Shown: piece by piece, positions 59,401 to 64,000 of the stretch | How positions within the stretch are numbered: the stretch's first letter is position 1 | How the letters are laid out: each line of letters opens with the position of its first letter | NCBI GenBank assembly: GCA_043228905.1 | Contig: JBHGNT010000005.1 | Span: 12,462,001-12,526,000, forward strand | Source of the DNA: Azolla caroliniana | Lineage: Eukaryota > Polypodiophyta | Reading direction: 5' to 3' | Length of the DNA stretch: 64,000 nt | The notes under the pieces: generated by a model | Seen by the model: the letters and a program-made list of their open reading frames with translations, nothing else | Told to the model about the DNA's origin: nothing | The model's database searches: none | Position numbers and translations under genes: made by a program

Positions 59401-61440
59401 TTAAAAATCCATTCTCACTTGGGACAAGAGTTCCCTCTTGTTCCTTTCGTGATTTGCCGGCACCGTTAGGAATTGGACGGATTTCCCTCCGTTTTGGCTC
59501 CGAATTCGCGCAAAAGCCGCACCACTATCGAGCACCTTCGTCTCCATCCGTGAAGCCGTGATAAAGGGTTGGCCGAGGATGACAGAATGTGAAACCTCAT
59601 CCTGCAGAAAGAAATTTTGGTCAATTTCGACATCCCCGATCTTTACCGTCACATCCGGACAAGCCGCAAATAGGTCTTCTGTCGTTTTCGTGGCTGCCCG
59701 AATCTTCCATCCATGGTTGGTGTTTATAGGCCACTTCCCCTTTCGGTAGAACTCCTTGGACATCAAGTTGATCTCCGACCCGTGATCAATCAATGCTAGC
59801 ACGGGTTCTTTGATGTTGCCGATTCGGACCGGAGTCTCCGTAGTCGCACGTGCCCAGTGTGGCCTTGTATAGTGGGAGTTCGGAATTTCGCCTTCCACTT
59901 CGGTGTCGTTCATTGAAACGGTATTTGCATTCACCCTTGGAGCATTTTCCTCCGTACTTTGTCTCTTCCTTTTCACGAGATCCACGAGAAGATCGTGAAA
60001 CTCCTTCTTCGCTATTCCGAGTAGTTCCCGCAGCGAAAAATCTACCTGGCTATCCAAGATTCTTTCCTCGAACACTCTTTTCAAGTCGGTTTGTTGTTCT
60101 ATGTCCGAGGCGAGCTTGAATGCCGGAGTCGCCTTTTCTTTTCCCTTACCTCCGGAGTTCCAGCTTTCCGGTATCTTCGATGGTCCGGCCGCATCCTCCG
60201 TGCGCCGTCGTTTCTCATCCACATACACCTCATGTAATTGACACAGGGCGTATATGCTATTCTTGTCGACAGGGCACTCCCATCCCGTAGCTTCCCGGAC
60301 GCCTTCCGCAGTGTTTCGGATATCGTTGGAGTCGGTTTTCTCGGTGTTTCCTAGCACCTCCGGCCAAAAAGACGCTTTCGCTCCCGATGACTCCCCGACA
60401 CATATTCCCGCGGTTGTCGCATAGTTGCTTCTTGCCGCTAACTCCTCCTCGAGCACCTTCTTCATGCCGCCTTTCCGGAAGTTCGGTCGGAGTGGCTTCC
60501 GAGAGTCCATCGAATGAATCCGGTTTCCCTCGTAGTAGATGAGATCCCGTCGTAGCGCCTCCTTATGGTCGTCGCAATCCCTCCGATCGTGTTCGGCGCT
60601 ATCGCACCATATGCACCGTCGATCCGCATATTTGGAGCTTGTGGGGCGGTCATCCGACTTCTTCACCATCGCGATCTTTAGATTCTCCATCTCCTTCAGC
60701 AGCTGCTCCACCGTAGACGTGTCGACTCCCTTCTCGGCCGTAATCTCCCGAGCCCTCGGTTGATGGTCTTCCAGTCCCGTTCTCGGTTTCGGAATCGGTT
60801 CCGAAACCCTCTTTTCTTCGTTGGCAAGCCATTGCCCCCTCTTCGTGTACCGCGCGACGATATCCCGCACGCTTTCCCATGTTTCGGTGAGGCCGCTTTC
60901 GGTGGTCGTGTCCTCAAGAAGCACTCCGAGATCTTTCCGGTCCCGGACGTCCACAGCTCGCAAAAACATGATGACTTTGTCCGGTGCAAGAATAGTTTGA
61001 TCTCTCGCAGACAACCTCCCGAACCGACTTTCGAATGTCGAAAACACTTCGAGGACCTTCAGCCCCTTACCTGACGTTTCCACCCAATCCTCGAATCCCC
61101 TCCGCGTTGCCTTGGAGGAGTCCTCGACGGCAAACGTGGTCTTTAACGCCTCTTCGAATGCTTCCCACGTCGGGTTTTGTTGTTGCAACCCGTGGATACT
61201 CCCGTGAAGCCCGTCGGTCGCCACCCGGTTAAAGGATGTCACTTGCAGTCCTTCCGAAGCCCGGCACCGGAGTATCTCCGCCTTGTAGTCCTGCAAATAT
61301 CGCGACACATCCTTACCATTAAATTGCCCGTTGCGTTGCACGAGCCGCTCTACTGATGCTGAAATCTCCGACATCGTGCGTTGTTCTTGAAGCATCCGTT
61401 CGAACATCGCCATCATATTGTTAGCTTGTTGAGCCTCCAT
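59401..61440 (-). CDS. gag and protease of the minus-strand gypsy element (about 679 aa)
   Basis: The chosen start at 61440 (MEAQQANNMMAMFERMLQEQ) is the first ATG outside the LTR; the frame itself stays open into the LTR. The capsid region has WEAFEEALKTTFAVEDSSKA. A single knuckle, CIWCDSAEHDRRDC, is near residue 273. A long linker leads to the retropepsin near 549 (LALIDHGSEINLMSKEF) and VILGQPFI. The stop comes at GATTTTTAA; a -1 slip on the T run would enter the pol frame. Confidence 0.88.
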   Translation of the reverse strand: MEAQQANNMMAMFERMLQEQRTMSEISASVERLVQRNGQFNGKDVSRYLQDYKAEILRCRASEGLQVTSFNRVATDGLHGSIHGLQQQNPTWEAFEEALKTTFAVEDSSKATRRGFEDWVETSGKGLKVLEVFSTFESRFGRLSARDQTILAPDKVIMFLRAVDVRDRKDLGVLLEDTTTESGLTETWESVRDIVARYTKRGQWLANEEKRVSEPIPKPRTGLEDHQPRAREITAEKGVDTSTVEQLLKEMENLKIAMVKKSDDRPTSSKYADRRCIWCDSAEHDRRDCDDHKEALRRDLIYYEGNRIHSMDSRKPLRPNFRKGGMKKVLEEELAARSNYATTAGICVGESSGAKASFWPEVLGNTEKTDSNDIRNTAEGVREATGWECPVDKNSIYALCQLHEVYVDEKRRRTEDAAGPSKIPESWNSGGKGKEKATPAFKLASDIEQQTDLKRVFEERILDSQVDFSLRELLGIAKKEFHDLLVDLVKRKRQSTEENAPRVNANTVSMNDTEVEGEIPNSHYTRPHWARATTETPVRIGNIKEPVLALIDHGSEINLMSKEFYRKGKWPINTNHGWKIRAATKTTEDLFAACPDVTVKIGDVEIDQNFFLQDEVSHSVILGQPFITASRMETKVLDSGAAFARIRSQNGGKSVQFLTVPANHERNKRELLSQVRMDF

Positions 61441-61478
61441 CTCCTTGCCACCCGTGTTCACGTCGGGTTCACCAACTG

Positions 61479-62285
61479 TGTCGTGCCTTTCGGCTCCGGA
61501 TCGTTGCGTGAGTCGGGTGGGAACCACAGAGGTCTTGGACTAGGAGAAAAGAAGTTCGTGAGATAGAGATTAATTATGAGTAAATAGCAAAGAGAAAGAT
61601 AAGAAACTCGTGAATCACACGAGTATACTATATTAATTGGTACTTAGGGTGTTACGAGAGAAGTAGATGTATAAATCGTGAATCCCACGAATAATTTTTG
61701 TATTAATTAATCCTTAATCCAAATAATCAACAACAACTACAATGTGCTCCCCGTCCTTATATAGTGATGGGAGAGACTAAGCATAGCTACATGCTTTTTT
61801 TTCTAATATGTTCATGCACACTAAATGTGCATGTGATGCTTTTTTTTTATTTCCTAAGTATAGGGCTCATGCACGCTAGATGTGCATGAGTTATTTTTAG
61901 TGTCTCGTGTTTTCTTTTTCATATATTAAAAAAATACACGATTTACCTTTTAATAAAGGTATGCATAAATAAAGGTCTTATACGTATTAAATCTATATTT
62001 AAAACACTTAAGATAAGTTAATGTAATGGTAAGGTTGGGGTTTGTCAACGTGGAGGTGCAGAGTTCGAATCACGCCCTGCGCAGTAGTGAGTATTTCCTT
62101 TTATTTTACTTTTATGTCTCTTTATCCGGCTCTTCCTTGCCGGTATGCCGTTTTCTTCCTTGCCGGTATGCCGTTTTCCTCCTTGCCGGTATGCCGTTTT
62201 CTTCCGGTTCTCACCGAGCACTCCATTCTCTATCCGGAGAGACAAAAATATAATTTCCACATAGTGTGCAACCTACACTACGACA
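61479..62285 (-). repeat. 5' LTR of the minus-strand gypsy element
   Basis: It is nearly identical to the 3' LTR. Differences are at AAG/ACG, AAGTTTT/AATTTTT and ATTGAG/AGTGAG. In element orientation it is followed by CAG and then TTGGTGAACCCGACGTG, the probable primer-binding site; the tRNA was not assigned. The tRNA-like module recurs at about 62019-62083 and points out of the element into the LINE. Confidence 0.92.
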
Positions 62286-62289
62286 ACGC

Positions 62290-63419
62290 AATTAGAGAGA
62301 CCATTGGTGATGATGTTATCACGCCAACTCCGAAGCAAATCGTCGGTCCCACATGACATTATTAGGGCCGAGTTCACTCTACCCCCTATGTTAGTAGAAG
62401 CACTTTTTCAACTGGTAGTCTTTATACACAGGATACATAACCAACCACTTGATAGAATATCCCACCAAGCCTTTAAGGCTTCTCGTGCATTGTATGAGTC
62501 CGGCTATACTAGCTCATGGTATGGCATGATGGTGAGTTGGCTTCTTGCCAACGGTCTAGACATTACTAACCTCCCCCCCCTTAAGTACGACCACACGAAT
62601 GATAACACTTTACTCTCTCATGAGGACCGTAATAAAGTAATACGCCAAGAAATATGGCAAATTTATACCCGGTATAAATGGATCACCCCACTAGAGCCAC
62701 TCCCATCTAAAATGTCGTACTATAAGGAACACTTTATGCACTTCTCTGAGTTAGGTTTTATCACGCGCCCAAAATATCTAGATGTATTCTTACCACATGC
62801 ACTAAGGGTTGCCATTGGTCAACTTAGAATATCATCTCACCAACTTGAGATTGAGAATGGACGTACTAATGGAGTCCCTAGGGAGGAAAGGATATGTAGG
62901 TTATGCCACATAGAGATAGAGGATGAGTACCATTTTACATGCAAATGCCCCACCTATGCCGAGATAAGGGCAAAATACCAAGACATACTTGGTTCCTCTC
63001 CCACCCTCCCTAAACTATTAGATACACTAGATATAAAGAAATTAGGTAGATACATCTTAGAATTGAAACACCACAGAGAGAACAAATTACAAAACGTTGA
63101 TAATAATGTTGCTAATGTTTACCAACATATAACAAATGAAGTTTTTCAGGAACAGGGGGAGACAATGAATGTCGACACACCTGCACCACTCGGACTTCTC
63201 CTTGATGAAGCAGAAAATCAAAGAAGAACCAAACGCCCTCGGATGCCGGGTTTCAAAGCAACTCGACGAGATGTAGAAGCAATAAAGAAAATAAGGGAAC
63301 GTGAACTACACCGCCTAGAAGCCATGGCTAGGGCACTCTATGCATCGGGACCATGGGTCACACCCACACCAAAAACTTTTGACCTCCCACTTCTTTTTGA
63401 GAGACTTGGGTGGAAATGA
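62290..63419 (+). CDS. LINE ORF2 (3' part), C-terminal zinc-finger region
   Basis: This continues ORF2 beyond the gypsy insertion. Taking one copy of the ACGC duplication, the reading frame matches on both sides. It contains the CCHC-type motif CRLCHIEIEDEYHFTCKCP near 62897-62953, typical of the region after RT in LINE ORF2, and a helical C-terminus. The stop is TGA at 63417. No disabling mutation is seen. Confidence 0.88.
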
Positions 63420-63640
63420 GATTAGGCTTGGTGCAAAGTTTTGTACACTACTAGAACTTTCTTAGCTTAAGCTATTTTCTTTTATTTTTAGTTTTGATGA
63501 TTGGATAAACACTCATTTTTTGTTGTAACCTATTTGTCTCATGGGCCAAATTTGGCCTTAGAAGACGTTAATATTTCTTTCTTTCTTTCTTTCTTTCTTT
63601 CTCTCTCTCTCTCTCTCTTCTTCTTCTTCTTCTTCGTCTT
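63420..63640 (+). repeat. LINE 3' UTR and TTTC/CT/CTT microsatellite tail
   Basis: The 3' UTR includes TCATGGGCCAAATTTGGCC, with a short palindrome (GGCCAAATTTGGCC), and TTAGAAGACGTTAATATTTC. About six TTTC units, then CT and CTT repeats, follow. Because the independent fragment at 46440-46530 also ends in TTTC units, the tail is probably part of the element. Confidence 0.75.
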
Positions 63641-64000
63641 CTTCACTACTACTCACACTTACCAACCAACAACATCCAAATTAAATTATGTACATAGATA
63701 GTAAGTACATAGTAAGCGCATCGATCAATCAACCGATTTCTCGTGCCTCGTGCTTCCCTTGCCGAACGAACTCTCAACAACATGAGCCAAGCAAGCGGCT
63801 ACCCATCGCTTCATTTCCCTATGCTCTCCCTTTACCTGCTCTGCTGCCTGCTCTTAGGGACACAAGAGTCTTCTCTTCTTCTCTTACCATCCATTCATGC
63901 ATGCACCCTCTATCCTCTCTCCACAAGAGTCTTCTCTTCTTCTCTTACCATCCATTCATGCATGCACCCTCTATCCTCTCTCTCTCTGCCCACACCCTTT
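63641..64000. other. Flank with a 61-bp perfect tandem duplication
   Basis: A 61-bp unit beginning CACAAGAGTCTTCTCTTC occurs twice without visible differences (63861-63921 and 63922-63982). The surroundings are pyrimidine-rich, like a plant 5' UTR or promoter. No gene is supported before the window ends. Confidence 0.7.

Larger units (their letters stand above)
55028..62285 (-). mobile_element. Young minus-strand Ty3/gypsy element of an unusual lineage
   Basis: Two 807-bp LTRs (55028-55834 and 61479-62285) differ at only about three sites by eye. They are flanked by the 4-bp target duplication ACGC (55024-55027 and 62286-62289). Gag with protease, RT with RNase H, and integrase lie in three successive frames on the minus strand. 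The polypurine tract TTTGGAGGGGGCGAG touches the 3' LTR. The RT active site and gag knuckle are unlike plant chromoviruses or OTA elements and recall fungal gypsy elements. There is no chromodomain. Confidence 0.93.
51170..63640 (+). mobile_element. LINE with open ORF1 and ORF2 and a TTTC-repeat tail, split by a gypsy element
   Basis: A GC-rich leader with degenerate CGTCGC/GACGTCCGTCGC repeats (about 51170-51420) precedes ORF1 (51601-52407). ORF2 runs from 52408 to 55027 and resumes at 62290-63419. The 3' UTR ends in TTTC repeats rather than poly(A); a second copy of this 3' end lies at 46440-46530. No target duplication could be identified, so both ends are approximate. Apart from the inserted gypsy element, no disabling mutation is seen. 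Confidence 0.88.

Noticed and set aside
63782-64000. An ATG-initiated frame open to the window end, with a leucine-rich start like a signal peptide
   Set aside because: It runs through the 61-bp duplication in different frames and is pyrimidine-biased; without the downstream sequence it cannot be supported.

Overview
This window is nuclear DNA of a land plant with a large, repeat-rich genome. Two host genes with plant-type introns are present on the minus strand. One is a UBC37/UBE2T-like ubiquitin E2 (six coding exons). The other is cytosolic ribosomal protein uS12/RPS23 (four coding exons). Everything else that can be recognised is retrotransposon sequence, one terminal-inverted-repeat element, or simple repeat. 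Some elements do not look like typical angiosperm lineages: a Ty3/gypsy element with a fungal-like pol, an OTA-type gypsy element with two extra ORFs, and a LINE ending in TTTC repeats. A fern, lycophyte or bryophyte seems more likely than an angiosperm, but this is a weak inference.

Layout. 1-4160: decayed chromovirus ending in a chromodomain. 4160-6968: 5'-truncated Ty1/copia copy. 6970-7790: minus-strand LINE ORF1 fragment. 7790-9027: no gene. 9028-13784: UBC37. 14060-23110: old LINE ORF2 split by a composite copia element (14639-22574, target duplication AAGAG) that holds three LTRs and two pol segments. 23110-23450: tRNA-like sequence. 23450-39150: a LINE whose ORF1 region occurs three times. 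One copy is split by a very young gypsy element (23809-33677) with LTRs that look identical, a 1954-codon gag-pol and two downstream ORFs. A minus-strand copia copy (34041-37446) lies between the other two. 39150-46690: minus-strand LINE split in ORF1 by an old chromovirus (40321-45723, target duplication ATTTG). 46690-49220: microsatellites and an inverted-repeat element. 49221-50829: RPS23. 51170-63640: a LINE with open ORF1 and ORF2. Its ORF2 is split by a young minus-strand gypsy element (55028-62285, target duplication ACGC). 63640-64000: pyrimidine-rich sequence with a 61-bp tandem duplication.

By LTR divergence, the OTA-type element is youngest (no difference seen in 418 bp). The minus-strand gypsy follows (3 differences in 807 bp by eye), then the copia copies, then the AT-rich, stop-riddled chromoviruses. 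Four of the insertions lie inside LINEs.

The most interesting signals are: related tRNA-like modules with Pol III A and B boxes, antisense in the LTRs of two unrelated gypsy families; several possible recoding sites (UGA-CGG between LINE ORF1 and ORF2, a UGA between the extra gypsy ORFs, a -1 slip site at a gag stop); a pure poly(A) insertion with an 18-bp target duplication; and decayed copies of exon ends with their splice donors in introns of both host genes.
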